A stretch of 64,000 nucleotides of DNA from Ceratotherium simum simum (lineage: Eukaryota > Chordata > Mammalia > Perissodactyla > Rhinocerotidae), in assembly GCF_000283155.1 (NCBI RefSeq), contig NW_004454159.1, forward strand, positions 20,407,253 through 20,471,252, in the 5' to 3' direction. Below are positions 45,770 to 57,351 of this stretch, piece by piece. Under the pieces are notes generated by a model, which ran no database searches, was not told where the DNA came from, and saw only the letters and a list, made by a program, of their open reading frames with translations. The first letter of the stretch is position 1. Each line of letters opens with the position of its first letter. Both the position numbers and the translations under genes were made by a program.

Positions 45770-48700
45770 GTGGTGGTGTATGAGGCATGCTGAGTTTTGT
45801 AGCTTGGGAAATTAGGGGTTTGATGAAGCCATTTCTCAGCGCAGAGGATAGATGGAAGGATCCACGTGACACAAGAGGGTTCTGGGAAAGTCTGCAGACT
45901 GGGGATGACGCTTTCCCATTGTACCCGAGACCCATGTGTCCAGGAAGGGGCTGCCGCTTTCCAGCACACTCTTCAGGCTCCCAGCTAGTGCTAGAGTCTA
46001 AACAGCTCACTAACTTTCTTTTCACTTTGTACTTTTTTATTTTGAGAAAACCAGGAAGCTCAGCCTTCTGTAAAGTGAACTTTTATGGACCCTTTTCTCT
46101 GTTTGTACTTGGATGAAAACTTGCAGATTAGCCTGACATTATTGGCAAAAATAAACAAGCACTGGACTTACAGGAAGGTGATTGTATTTCAGCGAATTTG
46201 TTTCATGACATGTTGAAAGCAGAGTGCAGTGTGGCTAAGCAGAGAGCATTTAACCTCTGCGTAATGTAGAAGGTGTCTTCGATGTTTCCAATTGCTTGTT
46301 CTTACTTATTAAATAAAAATGATGAAAACCAGCATTTAAATCTATCTCCTTTCATCTCTGTTCGGCAGGCAGATGGGATTCTCCTCTTTTCAAAGCTTAG
46401 TACACGCTAGAGATAACTGTATATAACACATTAGATTCTCACTAAATTGGTATAAGCTCCATTCTCCTGCTGTCAAAGCATCTTATGGATTTTCAGACAA
46501 ACAATATTTCATTTTAGATGAAATCCTTGTTACTATTTGACATTGGATATGAAACTAGAATGGAAATCTGAATTTCAAGGCAAGTAAAAATGAACTGAGT
46601 TAAGTTGAAAGAGTTAATGCCATTTAGTGTGAACACACTTACTTGGTGGGCTCAGAAGTGATTGTCTAGTGACTCAGTTTATCACTCTTTGGGCCACCAG
46701 AGACGAGGGATTTTGGAAGAAACTTTTTTTTTTTTGATAGCAGTCTCTAAAAGTGGTTTACAATGCTGTTTGAGCGGCAGAACTTTTCTTCAGATGAAAC
46801 CACGTGAAACACGTGCTATATTCAGGATCCTGATGAGAAAAGCAGAGTGTGACACTTAGAGCCTGGATGGAAAGGGTGAGTCAAGCTCTGGGTCTGCATC
46901 CAAGCCCCCAGCACCCTCCCCAAGGCGACTAGTGGGATGCGTAGGACCACTCAGAGAACATTTTGAAAACCATTGATGAAGGAGAGCAAAGATGGCCATG
47001 ATCTCCCACATCTTAGAAGATACATGTTTCAATCTGGAATTGGTGATTCTCTTGGTAATACTTATTTGGGTGTATGTTTTAAAAATTGCCTTTGTTTACC
47101 TTAGAAGTTAGTGTACTCTCTCAGGCCAGCCACAGTTCTTCCCCTGTCTAGCTTGGTGCATTCAGGCAAATTCTTTTGCCTACAGTCACATGAAGAAGTT
47201 ACTTTGATTGTTTTGAAAACATAAAAGTGTTACATAAATGCAAGGCAAAGGGTGCTCATAAAGGCACCAATGATATTCCACTGTTTGGTTTCTATCTTAG
47301 TGGGTATGAATCTTATTTCTAAACATGGATGTGTAAGAAATATCACGCTAACTTGTTTTCCTAAATTAAATGAAATCTGTCTTGCAGGTCTTATCTCATT
47401 GGGCCAGCAGAAAATTCAGTACCACTATTGCTTGGGCTCCAATCCAATACTATCCCAGAGTCATGGGAAAGTTCCAGGGGTTTTGAGGTGAGCAGATCAT
47501 GTGATATAGTTGTCCTTGTCACAGGTAAATTGCTAATGTTCTAAGAATTGCATTATAAAATAAAATATTCTTGAATTTGTAATGTTGCTTCTAAAACTTT
47601 CTGGAGGCAAGAATGCTGCACATTCCCAAAGCTGACTCTCTCAGGATGGTTTCTCAGGGACTTTATGAACCAATCACGCTAACATTCTCCCGGGATGGCC
47701 GTCGGCATTCTCCACTAAATGATGAGAACTTCTATAACAGGTGCTTTGGGTCTTGACTGAAAGATCCTGAGACCATTTTTGCCTCAGCAGTTCTTCCCTT
47801 TCTGACTTATTTCTGAATGCTGCTGCTTTTACCTACCCGACTCTGTTGGTACCAGAACACTGTGTATCACACGGAGCTATTTAAAATATTGGCAATGTCT
47901 CAGTTCCTCCCTGCCCCCCTCATCTCTCTTCCAGGATTTGTTTTCTGTAATAGATGTGCTGGCTCTTTTTTTTTTACTGGCACATTTGATATAAGCTGCC
48001 TGGCAGTAAATACTACATGGTGCTACAGATTGCCTCCAACCTGATTTCTTAATCCTCAGCTTGTTCCAATGCTTATACAGCTGAGTTAGCACATATGATG
48101 CCATAAAACACTGGAGCGGGTCTGAGATAGAAAGACAACAAACCCTTTCTGATTCTCCAGATTTCCTATCAGAAGACTTTATTTTTAAAGCTAGAGATAC
48201 ACCAGTCTAAAGTCTAGATGCAGAAGATGAATTTTGAAGTCTGGCCTGCTGAGACATGGTGGAGCTTTAGGTGTTGGCTGTAATCATCACTGCTTGCAAT
48301 CAATTTGGGTCGTCATTTTGTAAGTTGCCTTCTTATGTGTAAAAATGGAATGGAAGGATTTAAAAATCTTACTGTCTGTGGGCCACCATGAAATTACACT
48401 GGTTTCAAAGCCATTTTTCAATGGAAAATGTGAGGCCATGTCGAGAAAATGTGAGAACACGTAGAGTCTCCAAATTCCATTAGCAAATGCAGTGAGAGAA
48501 AAAAATGGACCAGTATCAAAAATTTTTAAGGCCCATCAATTGCACAAGGAGCAGAGTGATTTCCTTCAAGAAGATTTATAATCTGTACCTCGGTGAAAGG
48601 CATACAGGGAAATCAGAATGACTGATATATTTGCTACCAACGAGCTAACAAGTTGTGGAGGAGACTGCTAGCTGTCCACTATAATCACTGCTCTATTTCT

Positions 48701-50150
48701 TTCCTGGTACTGGGAGCTGCACAACGGCTGCCGTTATTTTCCACTTCCAGCTCTCCTTGCAGTTAGATGAGGCCGGGTGACACAAAAGGAGGATGCAGTA
48801 GTTTTTAATCTCATGCCTGGACCTCAGAGTGGATTTTCTATTTTGGCACTGGTGTAAACAAGGAAAAGCAGTTTGAAGTCATATCATTTCCCTGAGTCAC
48901 TGAATCTTTAAAGCACAAGTATTCTTAGAGACACATCTTATCTATCAAACACTAATAGCATGTGTGGAAGTGGTGAGCATCTAGCTTATGGCTATATTTG
49001 ATTTCACTTATATTCATCACCAGGTGCTCAGTGCAGAATAGTATAAACTCTTTTTAAGGTATGATCATATCTTTAAGTCAATGAAAAATATATGGGTTAA
49101 GCTAGAAGAAAAGCTGCTTGGAGAAATATTGAAGATAGGTGGGGATTTTAATTCACATTGAGAGACCAAGGCCAGGATGTGCTGGCCTAGCAGAAGTTGG
49201 AGGTTTGGCACGGTGGTGGAATACTTGGGGGTGGGCTGGAAACAGAGGGCTTATAGTCAAAACAGAACTGGAGGGCCAGGGGACAGGTGAGGAGATGAGA
49301 GTATAAACTGCCTGCAGGGCTTCAAACAAAGGTCTCTGGAAAGAGTCTAGCAGGTTGGCATTGGGAGGAAGTAGATGTCAAAGGGAAAACAGTGCAGGTA
49401 GCTGCAAAGTCTGGGTGGTCAGCAACATGGAAAGCCACAGAAACTGAACCACTAAGACGAGGAAGACAAGACTGAGGCACAGTCGAAACACACGACAGGT
49501 TCTGGGAGTGAGGCCACGCTGGCCCCACCCAGAGGTGTTCTCAGTCTCAGCTAGGGCGTGCCAGCCCTGCAAAGGGAGTCACCTCCTGTTTCATCTTTGC
49601 CACCTTTGTCACCTCCTGTGGAAGGAGTCGTGGCAGAGGTGAAACTCAAAGAGTTCCTGGCGGTAAGCAGGGGGATCATCCCAGCATTCCTGTAATGGGG
49701 AAAAGTGGCACTGCCTCAGAAGCTACAGTAGGAATCGCACATGGCTTTCAGGAAGGAGCTGATGTGCTTCAGTCTTGGCCCGTGTCAAAGTCCTGGTGCT
49801 TCTAGATAGAGTAGTTACACTGAGGTTAAGTGGAGAGAAACAATACAAGTGGGACGTGACAGCCCTTTGGGGACCCACCTATACTGACTAATTTGCTGAA
49901 GTTCCTTGAATTTTTACTTGAATCAAACTCCAAGAAGAGATGATTACAATGTGAAGTGGACTGTTCTCATTTCCAAATTGTAGTTGTGTTGCTGGGATCT
50001 TCCTGTGAACAGGAGCACTCACCCTTTCGTATGGGAAATAAGCTCTCTTCTGATCATTCTTAACAAAAAGTAGGCCAAAGGTGTTTCTAGGATGGCAATG
50101 TCATTTTGAATTTCATGGTTACCCACTGCAGCTCCCAGTGGAGGCTTGAT
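45770..50150. other. Mostly unique non-coding DNA
   Basis: No gene recognised. A MER-like relic may be present at about 48660-48860 (AGCTGTCCACTATAATCAC, CAACGGCTGCCGTTATTTTC). Confidence 0.45.
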
Positions 50151-50270
50151 TTATATCTGGATTCTCATGATTTTAAAGATGAAGGCAGCTTTAGTTTAGG
50201 ATTCTAATTTCCAATTAACAAACACATTACTTGACGATAACTCTGATTTAATGACTAACAACCGTGATTA
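50150..50270. repeat. Diverged local duplicate, copy 1
   Basis: GGCTTGATTTATATCTGG, a TTTTAAAGATGAAGGCAG run and ATTTCCAATTAACAAACACATT (in part) match copy 2 at 51040-51120 in the same order, with an indel. Either a tandem duplication or two copies of an unknown repeat. Confidence 0.45.
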
Positions 50271-51034
50271 GCTGAGGGTCAACTGTGTTTGAAAGGGCAG
50301 GGCAATGCTCAGAGTCACGTGTCCTACTTCCCTTAGAGATAACAGTATCCAATGTTGTGAATTTTCATGAGAATTAATACTGGGATTTGTGTCTTTGCTG
50401 AAGGTCTTTGATGATGGAACTAAAACAAGCAAGCAAATAGCTCTTAAGCTTCATGTGGGAAAGCCCTTAATTTATTACTTATGCCTTGTTAATCACAGAA
50501 AACTGGAGCAAGTGAGATGAGAAAACAAAAGTAAAATAACCAGTTAGCTGGGTACATACAGTGCTGCAACAGTTTTGTATCTTGAAGACTACCTGAAACA
50601 GAGTGAAAGCCAAGCAGTGGCTGAGTCTAGATTAGGAGTAAGACACATAAGCTCGGCTTCTTGCCTTCACAGTCTTATTGCTCCCCTGACACCAAATTTC
50701 GCTCCTATTTGCAATCCTGGGATATTCCACATACATTTTAAGGGACTTAAAAGAAATCTTGCCAATCGGGTGGCTTTGTTACTAAACTCGCAGAACACCT
50801 GCTTAAAAGTCTTGCCTCTGGGATCAAGACTTTGGCTATGCCTTGACTATTTAACAGAACTTCTGTTTTATGAACTTGAGAGATTTTTCTGTTCTTCTCT
50901 TTATGCCAATCCACAACTCCAGAAAATTCGGGAGAAGGGCAGTTCCCGGGCAAGGCTTCCTGTTTTCTTCCAGAGACAATTTTCTTACCAATTTCCTGAT
51001 GATCTTTGCCTGAAGAGGAAGGGAGTTCCAATGG

Positions 51035-51120
51035 GAGCTTGATTTATGTGTTTAAGATGAAATCAGGATTGTAATTTCCCAACAAGCACATTACTTTATG
51101 ACAAGCAAATACTCTTGCAG
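51035..51120. repeat. Diverged local duplicate, copy 2
   Basis: GGAGCTTGATTTATGTGTTT, GATTGTAATTTCCCAACAAGC (in part) and CACATTACTTTATGACA repeat the order of the copy at 50150-50270. Confidence 0.45.
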
Positions 51121-51129
51121 CCTTGCCTT

Positions 51130-51727
51130 TGGTTTAGAGACCAATGAGCATGAATAACAGAAGTCAATGTGGCAGACCCTGCAGATTGTCTCATTTGAGA
51201 CCTATTCCTTCTAGTGTATTCTCCCAGACATGCTAGTCTGGAAAGTTGGAAATGACATCTGACAGATTCCTCTGCATTAGGGCTGCCTCTGACCTCCATC
51301 CTCCAAATGGACACATTCATATAAGATTTGAAAGGAGAAAAAGAGCAAAAGGTGGGGGCTATATGCATAGAGATCTAACCAAGTAGGCCAAAGGCAGTGT
51401 GGTTCTGGGGCTGGCAGTAGCAGAGGCAGCTTCTTATTTCAGCATTTCCTAATTGGAACAAAGCCCACACTATAATCAAATCTTTTAACATGCCAGTTTT
51501 CAGGAATATTTCTGGAAGCTGTTCCTTGAAACTTCAGTTTAGAACCTGTTCTTTCAATTCACCCAATGATTTGAGAGCTCTGTTATATGCTGTAATGTAA
51601 AAATAATAATTTTTCTTTATATTATCTGTAATGGATTCTGTTGTCTGCAATACCAAACATTGACTGATAGAGTCAGTCTTTTTGGAAAGTCTCAATGGAA
51701 GATCCTTGCAGGCTTCTTAAAGGGTCA
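51130..51727. other. Unique non-coding DNA
   Basis: No gene or repeat recognised. Confidence 0.4.
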
Positions 51728-51729
51728 TA
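51728..51729. repeat. TA target-site duplication, left copy
   Basis: TA immediately before the inverted repeat, paired with TA at 52343-52344. A TA duplication is the mark of Tc1/mariner-pogo insertion. Confidence 0.85.
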
Positions 51730-52342
51730 CAGTAGTCCCCGCTTATCCACGGTTTCACTTACCAGCGGTCAACCACAGTCTGAAAATATTAAATGAAAAA
51801 TTCCAGAAATAAACAATTCATAAGTTTTAAATTGTGCTGTATTCTGAGTAGCGTGATGAAATCTTGTGTTGTCCTGCTCCATCCCACCCAGGAAGTGAAT
51901 TATCCCCAACCATCGACATTGTCTGCTCCTGAAATCCAGCCATTGACATCGTCACGGCCTGATGATCCTCCTTCTGATGCATCATCAGAAGGACAATAGT
52001 AGCCTAATGCTACGTCACAATGCCTACATCATTCACCTCACTTCATCTCGTTGTGTAGGCATTTTATCACCTCACATCATCACAAGAAGAAGCAGGGTGA
52101 GTACAGTACAATAAGATTTTTTGAGAGAGAGACCACATTCACATAACTTTTGTTACAGTATATTGTTATACTGTATGTATTGTTGTTAATCTCTTACTGT
52201 GTCTAATTTATGAATTAAACTTCATCATAGGTATGTATATATAGGAAAAAACTTCATATATATAGAGTTCAGTACCACCCATAGTTCCAGGCATCCACTG
52301 ATAGTCTTAGACGTATCCCCCACAGATAAGGGGGGACTACTG
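51730..52342 (+). mobile_element. Tigger/MER2-type miniature DNA transposon, complete
   Basis: A 613-base element with terminal inverted repeats: CAGTAGTCCCCGCTTATCC at the left and a matching GGGGGGACTACTG at the right, each next to TA. Inside are CACGGTTTCACTTACCAGCG, the self-complementary CCTTCTGATGCATCATCAGAAGG region (51969-51991), GTACAGTACAATAAGATTTT and AATTAAACTTCATCATAGGT. It belongs to the pogo-like TcMar-Tigger group; no transposase is encoded, so it was moved in trans. The 68-codon frame inside (51793-51999) is a chance frame. Confidence 0.9.
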
Positions 52343-52344
52343 TA

Positions 52345-53650
52345 CTTAGGCTTTCTCCGTCTGTCTCTCTTCCATTCTTACTGCTGGCTCCAGGAATGTG
52401 GCCTGTAGTACATCTTTTTTCTTTCTAGCTGTCATCATATTTCCTTTATTTTCTGGGATCTAATTCTCGTGACATTACCTGTAAGAAAAGAATGTGAATG
52501 GTTATACCTCCTTGACCCACGAAACCCGTATCCATTTTAAGTTTCTTGTCACTAGCCAAGATAGACAGCAAAGTTAGGCTGCTCACATAACCTAGTGGAT
52601 GGTAGAGGTTTAGGTTTCCTTCATGAAGTTTCACAGGAGCTCTTCCCTGCTCACTGTGACCCGTAACAAAAACTAGAGTTGCACTGACTTCTTAGGTAAG
52701 CCTCACACAGTCGTTATGCCCTTTTTAATCCCCAGGGGTGGTCCTTCTTAAGGTTACTCCTTCTACTAGTGGGCAAAGTGCCCCCGTAATTGCATGTATG
52801 CTTTCTGGTTCTGGTGGCTCCATTATGTATAAGGAGAAACAGAAATATGCCTATAATCCCGGTGTCATTGTTGCCACTCATGCCCCCTTCATCCCACCTT
52901 GCAACCACAGTCACCTTAAGCCATCCTGATACTCACTTACCAGCTTGATCAACCCTTCAGTCCCTGGTTTGATCTGGCCCTCATAAGCTGCTTGCAATTA
53001 GGGCCCTGGCTTTTGAACTGGTTCCTCAGAGTTGCATAGTTCACGTAACTATTTTTCTCTGCCTTTTCTTTGCCCAGACATCAGAGTTTTCAAGGCTTGT
53101 TCATTCTTTTAAGAAGCAAGGCTCCGAACAGGTGTTTAGAGTAGACGAAGGTATACAGAACAGACTTTGGACAGGTGGGAATTTAGAAAACAGATTAAGC
53201 CTCTTTGCTTGAATTTTGAAGAATTTGTACTCCTAGAATCCATACTCCATACAGATCCAGGAGAAGTCAGAACAGTGGGAAAAAGGGAGGAGATACAACA
53301 ATGTCAAAGAAGTTACAGGCTGAACTATAAAAGAGGAAGTTTCACATCTCTGTGAGCAGGCAAAATCAGTGTATCCATTTGGTTTCTGTGGCTGTACCAC
53401 ATAGACTCTTAATTATCATAAACTTACTTTTCTTCTGAGGGTCTGTTTATACCCTACCAGAGAGCCAGTGGCATTAAGTCACGGCTCTGTGGCAGAGCTA
53501 GAATTAAATAAAGCTTGTGGTTATTTATATCCAGACAAGCAAGGGATTATCCTTTGGGGGAAATTTCAGGGGTATTCCCTTCCACCTCTTGATTAAAAAA
53601 AGCCTCTTCTATCTTGAGCTATTGCAATTAAAGCAACTGTTCAAAGGAGG
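52345..53650. other. Unique non-coding DNA
   Basis: No gene or repeat recognised. Confidence 0.4.
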
Positions 53651-53654
53651 ACAG

Positions 53655-53791
53655 GGTGGTATAGTAAAAAAAAAAAAGGCCTGGATTTGGAGTGATTTTT
53701 TCTGGTTATAAATCCTGATCTATTATTTAATACTGTGTTGACTTTGGTCAAATCAATTACTGTCTTAACCTTAATTTATCACCCTTAAGTT
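53655..53791 (+). repeat. MIR SINE, left half
   Basis: GTGGTATAGTAAAAAAAAAAA, GGCCTGGATTTGGAGTGATT, ATAAATCCTGATCTATTATT, TTGGTCAAATCAATTACTGTC (in part) are the head and middle of MIR in sense. The tail resumes at 54058 beyond an ERE. Confidence 0.75.
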
Positions 53792-53805
53792 GGAAATATT
53801 TATAT
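53792..53805. repeat. ERE target-site duplication, left copy
   Basis: GGAAATATTTATAT; the right copy GGAAGTATTTATAT (54044-54057) differs at one base. Confidence 0.7.
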
Positions 53806-54043
53806 ATAGATGTGTATATATAAATATGTACGTATATATACTTTTTTTTTTTTTTTTTTGCTGAGGAAGATTGGCCCTGAGCTAACATCTGTACCAATCT
53901 TCCTCTATTTTGTATGTGGCACACTGCCACAGCATGGCTTGATGAGCAGCATGTAGGTCTGTGCGCAGGATCCAAACTCACGAACCCCGGGCCACCAAAG
54001 CGGAGTGCGAGAACTTAACCACTATGCCACCCAGTCTGCCCCA
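53806..54043 (-). mobile_element. ERE SINE (antisense) splitting a MIR
   Basis: An expanded (TA)n tail at 53806-53839, a T-run, GAGGAAGATTGGCCCTGAGC, ACATCTGTACCAATCTTCCT, CCACAGCATGGCTTGATGAG, GGATCCAAACTCACGAACCC, TTAACCACTATGCCACC and a decayed CTGCCCC head. This copy is more diverged at the head than the others (CCCAGTCTGCCCC in place of GGGGCCGGCCCC). The (TA)n looks like expansion in the SINE tail. Confidence 0.9.
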
Positions 54044-54057
54044 GGAAGTATTTATAT
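54044..54057. repeat. ERE target-site duplication, right copy
   Basis: GGAAGTATTTATAT. Confidence 0.7.
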
Positions 54058-54170
54058 TTTTCTATCTTGTGCCCTTCTGTTGTTAATGGGAAGATCAAAT
54101 GAGATGATGTATTCGTTGACACTTTGTAAATAACAAAATGCTTTAACATATTAATGGTCAAACCAGGCAA
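54058..54170 (+). repeat. MIR SINE, right half
   Basis: GTTGTTAATGGGAAGATCAA, ATGAGATGATGTATTCGTTG, CACTTTGTAAATAACAAAATG continue the MIR tail. Confidence 0.7.
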
Positions 54171-54235
54171 TCGGTCAAAAAACAATGTTTTCTGGTTAGA
54201 GTAACAAACTAATTTTAAGCCATAACCTCTGAATC

Positions 54236-54898
54236 AGTTAGCTTTACATTGAGTCTTGAAGTTGGGTAGTGTCAGTCCTCTAACTTTGTTCTTTTCCTTC
54301 AGTATTGTATTGGCTGTTCTGGGTCTTTTGCCTCTCCTTATAAACTTGAGGATCAATTTGTCGATATCCACAGAATACCTTGCTGGGGTTTTGACTGGGA
54401 TTACATTGAATCTATATATAAAGTTGGGAAAAACTGACATCTTGACAGTATTGATTCTTCCTATCCATAAACATGGAATAATCTCTCCATTTATTTAGTT
54501 CTTTGATTTTGTTCATAGAATTCTATAGTTTTCTGCATATAGATCTTGTAGATATTTTGTTAGACATATCTAAGTATTTCATTTTTTGGGGTGCTAATGT
54601 AAATAGTATTCTGTTTTTAATTTCAAATTTTACTTGTTCATTGCTGGTATATAGGAGAGCAATCAACTTTTGTAGATTAACCTGTATCCTGCAACCTTTC
54701 TATAATTTCTTATTAATTCCAGGAGTTTTTTTGGATTTTCTACAGACATATTGTCTGTGAACACAGACAGTTTTATTTCTTCCTTTCCAATCTGTATATC
54801 TTTTATTTCCTTTTCTTGTCTAGTTTCATTAGCAGGGACTTCTAGTATGATGTTGAAAATGAGTGGGAGAAGGGAACATCCTTGCCTTGTTCCTGATC
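54236..54898 (-). repeat. Old L1 ORF2 fragment (reverse transcriptase side)
   Basis: On the minus strand a 68-codon frame (54440-54234) contains IYRFNVIPVKTPARYS, then KFIRRGKRPRTANTILKEKN and LTLPNFKTQCKAN, which match the L1 ORF2 protein motifs around KRPRIAKAIL and LPDFKLYYKA. Flanking DNA (AATATTGATTCTTCCTATCC-like at 54450, CCTTGCCTTGTTCCTGATC at the end) is also the antisense ORF2 string. It is a decayed copy with frame breaks, no full ORF and no activity expected. Confidence 0.9.
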
Positions 54899-54899
54899 A

Positions 54900-55340
54900 C
54901 TCTGGATCAATTAGAATCTTTCAATTGTGAAGAACAAAAATGGTCTCCAGTAGTCTTAAGTGAACAGAAGAATTTCTTGCAAAGCTCCTAGAGGCTTTAG
55001 AATTGATAGGAGATTGAAGGACCAACCTTGGGAAAATGGACAGAAGCCAAGAGTATCAAGCAACAGGGAGTACTGCAACCATGTTTTAGCAGAAGCAGCC
55101 TGACCAGAATGTTGCTACCACCAGTACTATAGGACAGGGACTCTGCTACTGAAGGGACAAGTGTCTCCCCCCACCCCCACACACACCCGATTAATGAGGA
55201 TGTTTCTATCCTTTCTGCTGCTGTAAATGAATCCAAGCAGTTCTTTCACTTTTGTGCTACTAGGCCAAGATTCAAAGCCCTGCACAGGAGCATCTTATTG
55301 GTGGACTCTGGGTCACATACCCAATAGGCTGGCTACCACC
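54900..55340 (-). repeat. Ancient interspersed repeat, unassigned
   Basis: AATTGTGAAGAACAAAAATG, GTCTCCAGTAGTCTTAAG and later AACAGGGAGTACTGCAACC share block order with the relic at 61140-61650 in the same direction. Family not named. Confidence 0.4.
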
Positions 55341-56755
55341 CTTCAGTGGGAGCGGGGAAATGGTGTTTCTGGTTTTTAGCTTCCACGGAGGGATGCAAGG
55401 AACTGCTATCATTAAGGCTCCATATACTGGGAGATCACAACTTTTTAGTCAAATTTATTTATTTAGAACTTGGCTCATTCCTGCATCAAAGGAAAATAGG
55501 AACAATAAGCTATGGTGTGAATTCAGGATAGCGAAATATCAGCTAAACACTAATGGGGAAGGAAAGGATGTTGAACAACTGAGGGTCATTATGAACAGTG
55601 TACTGAAATGAAAAAGCAGCTCGGGAAGGAGTGGTAAGAGGAAGCTAAAAGTTACTTTATCTATTTTACAAACACTGTCTGGAAAATTTTTGAAAAACTT
55701 ATCTAAAAATTTCTTTAAGTTGCCCGATTCTTAGAGTACAGCATCTGTGAGCTGGAAAGAACTTCAGAGCTACAAATCCATCACTCTATATATGAAGAAG
55801 TGGAGGTTGAATGAAGTGAAATGAATACACAAGTTAAGGGCAGAGTCAGGACAAGAACTCAATTTTCTAGACTCAAGTCGAACGTTGTTTTCATAGAACC
55901 ACACGGCGTCTCTTTCCTAAAATAGCCATTTTTTTTTTTCTGGCAGAAAAAGGAAGAAATGTGAAATATCTTAATTAGGAAATACACTCAACACTATTTA
56001 CTGATGCAGTCCAGCTGGACCATTGAGTTCTGCACTTACCCATAACTACTGTGTGTCCAGGCATTGGATAATTTTCTAAGGATTGTGGCCTGATATCTGG
56101 ACCAAGAAATTGCAGGGAAGCTTTCATGATTATTTTAGAAAGAATAGCTTCATTTAATTAGATCAACATTTATAGAGTACCCACAATATGCAAAGTCAGT
56201 TGGGTATAAAAATAAGCAAAATGTGTTTCCCAACCTCAAAGATCTCACAAGCCATCATCCCGGCCTGTTCCTTGTGGAAAAGATGCCATATAAGCATAAA
56301 ACTAAACAAATATATATTTAATAATTTAAACAATATTTTAATAATTAAAATAATTGACATATTTAATAGCTTAAATGTAAGTTAATAATTTAAATATATA
56401 CATCTCTCTCTTTGTATATATATGTATATATTACAGCCATGTGTTATTTATTACAGTGAACAATGTAATGTTTGGAAAACTAGAAGTCTGTTCAAAGTCC
56501 AGTTTGTCACCATTTCTCTCCTTCCGCTAGTCTTAACTATTTCCGTATATTCAGACAAAAAAATTTACATCTTTTTCTTTTCTAATACCACCTGATATTC
56601 TTTCATAGAGCCAAGTCTTTTACAAAATTCATCCAACTCTCAGAGTTTGAAATTGATGGACACAAAGCATGCAAATGTAGAAAGTTCAGGTTGAGTGAGT
56701 GGAGAAGGAAAGAAAGAATAGTCTCAGGATTCCTAATGCTGCTTCAAAGTACAAG
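55341..56755. other. Mostly unique AT-rich DNA
   Basis: No gene recognised. A decayed copy of the repeat seen near 44.9 kb may lie at about 55730-55890 (GAGCTGGAAAGAACTTCAGA). Confidence 0.4.
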
Positions 56756-56783
56756 AATAGATAGATAGATAGATAGATAGATA
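56756..56783. repeat. (ATAG)n microsatellite
   Basis: Seven units of ATAG (read as AATAGATAGATAGATAGATA and onward). Likely polymorphic, but not testable here. Confidence 0.95.
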
Positions 56784-56789
56784 GAATGA

Positions 56790-57204
56790 GAGAATGGCTG
56801 TCAAAAAGGAATACATATTCATTTAAATGATAAAACAGTTTCATTACGGGAAAAAATAAATTTCATAGAGTTAACTTTTGCAGTTTTTTATTTTCTTTCA
56901 TTCTTTTTTTTCCTTTTGGCAATGTGGTAATGAGGGTTGGGGAGATTGTTGGATTATATGCAACCAAGGAAATAAAAAAATGATAATTCTAGCCAGTTGT
57001 ACTCTCCAAGAAATGTGAAATCACTCCAAGTTAAAGAGCACATAATACAGCCTGAAGTCTATCGAAATCCTTCCAAAATATGCCCAAATTAAGTCTTCCA
57101 AGTTCCATTGCTCTATTCATGCTGTCAAATGGAGCAATAGCAAATCATGAAACAAGAAAACTGAAGTGTTTTTTAAAAATATAACAACAAGTATCACAAA
57201 TAGG
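56790..57204. other. Unique AT-rich DNA
   Basis: No gene or repeat recognised. Confidence 0.4.
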
Positions 57205-57210
57205 TTTATT
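57205..57210 (-). terminator. Possible polyadenylation signal
   Basis: AATAAA on the minus strand (plus TTTATT), 28 bases after the stop of the candidate exon. This spacing would make a 3' UTR of roughly 50 bases. A single AATAAA also occurs by chance often. Confidence 0.35.
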
Positions 57211-57237
57211 CATTTGGAAATATGTAACATGAACAGA

Positions 57238-57348
57238 TCATTTTTTCCGTTCATACACCATTACTAGCTCTTTGGCCTTGTTATTTTGCAGCTTCCTTGG
57301 TTTCTTGTCAACTCCTTTGATCGCATCCAAGGGCAACTTGGAGAAGTA
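57238..57348 (-). CDS. Candidate terminal coding exon, protein not recognised
   Basis: On the minus strand an AG acceptor (57350-57349) follows a pyrimidine tract, TTATTTCTATTTTTAG. Reading from the next base, 36 codons stay open to a TGA at 57240-57238; the frame before the acceptor ends in a stop, so this would be a real splice entry. The peptide is lysine-rich (9 Lys), starts YFSKLPLDAIK and ends ELVMVYERKK. An AATAAA lies about 30 bases downstream. I do not recognise the family. Short open stretches next to an acceptor arise by chance, so only the coincidence of acceptor, frame, stop and signal makes it worth listing. It may instead be conserved non-coding DNA. Confidence 0.3.
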   Translation of the reverse strand, partial: YFSKLPLDAIKGVDKKPRKLQNNKAKELVMVYERKK

Positions 57349-57351
57349 CTA

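Noticed and set aside
50575..51042. 155-codon plus-strand frame
   Set aside because: It opens at TTG and overlaps a 94-codon frame on the other strand; no known protein.
51793..51999. 68-codon frame in the Tigger-type element as transposase
   Set aside because: No DDE or HTH motif; the element is a miniature form.
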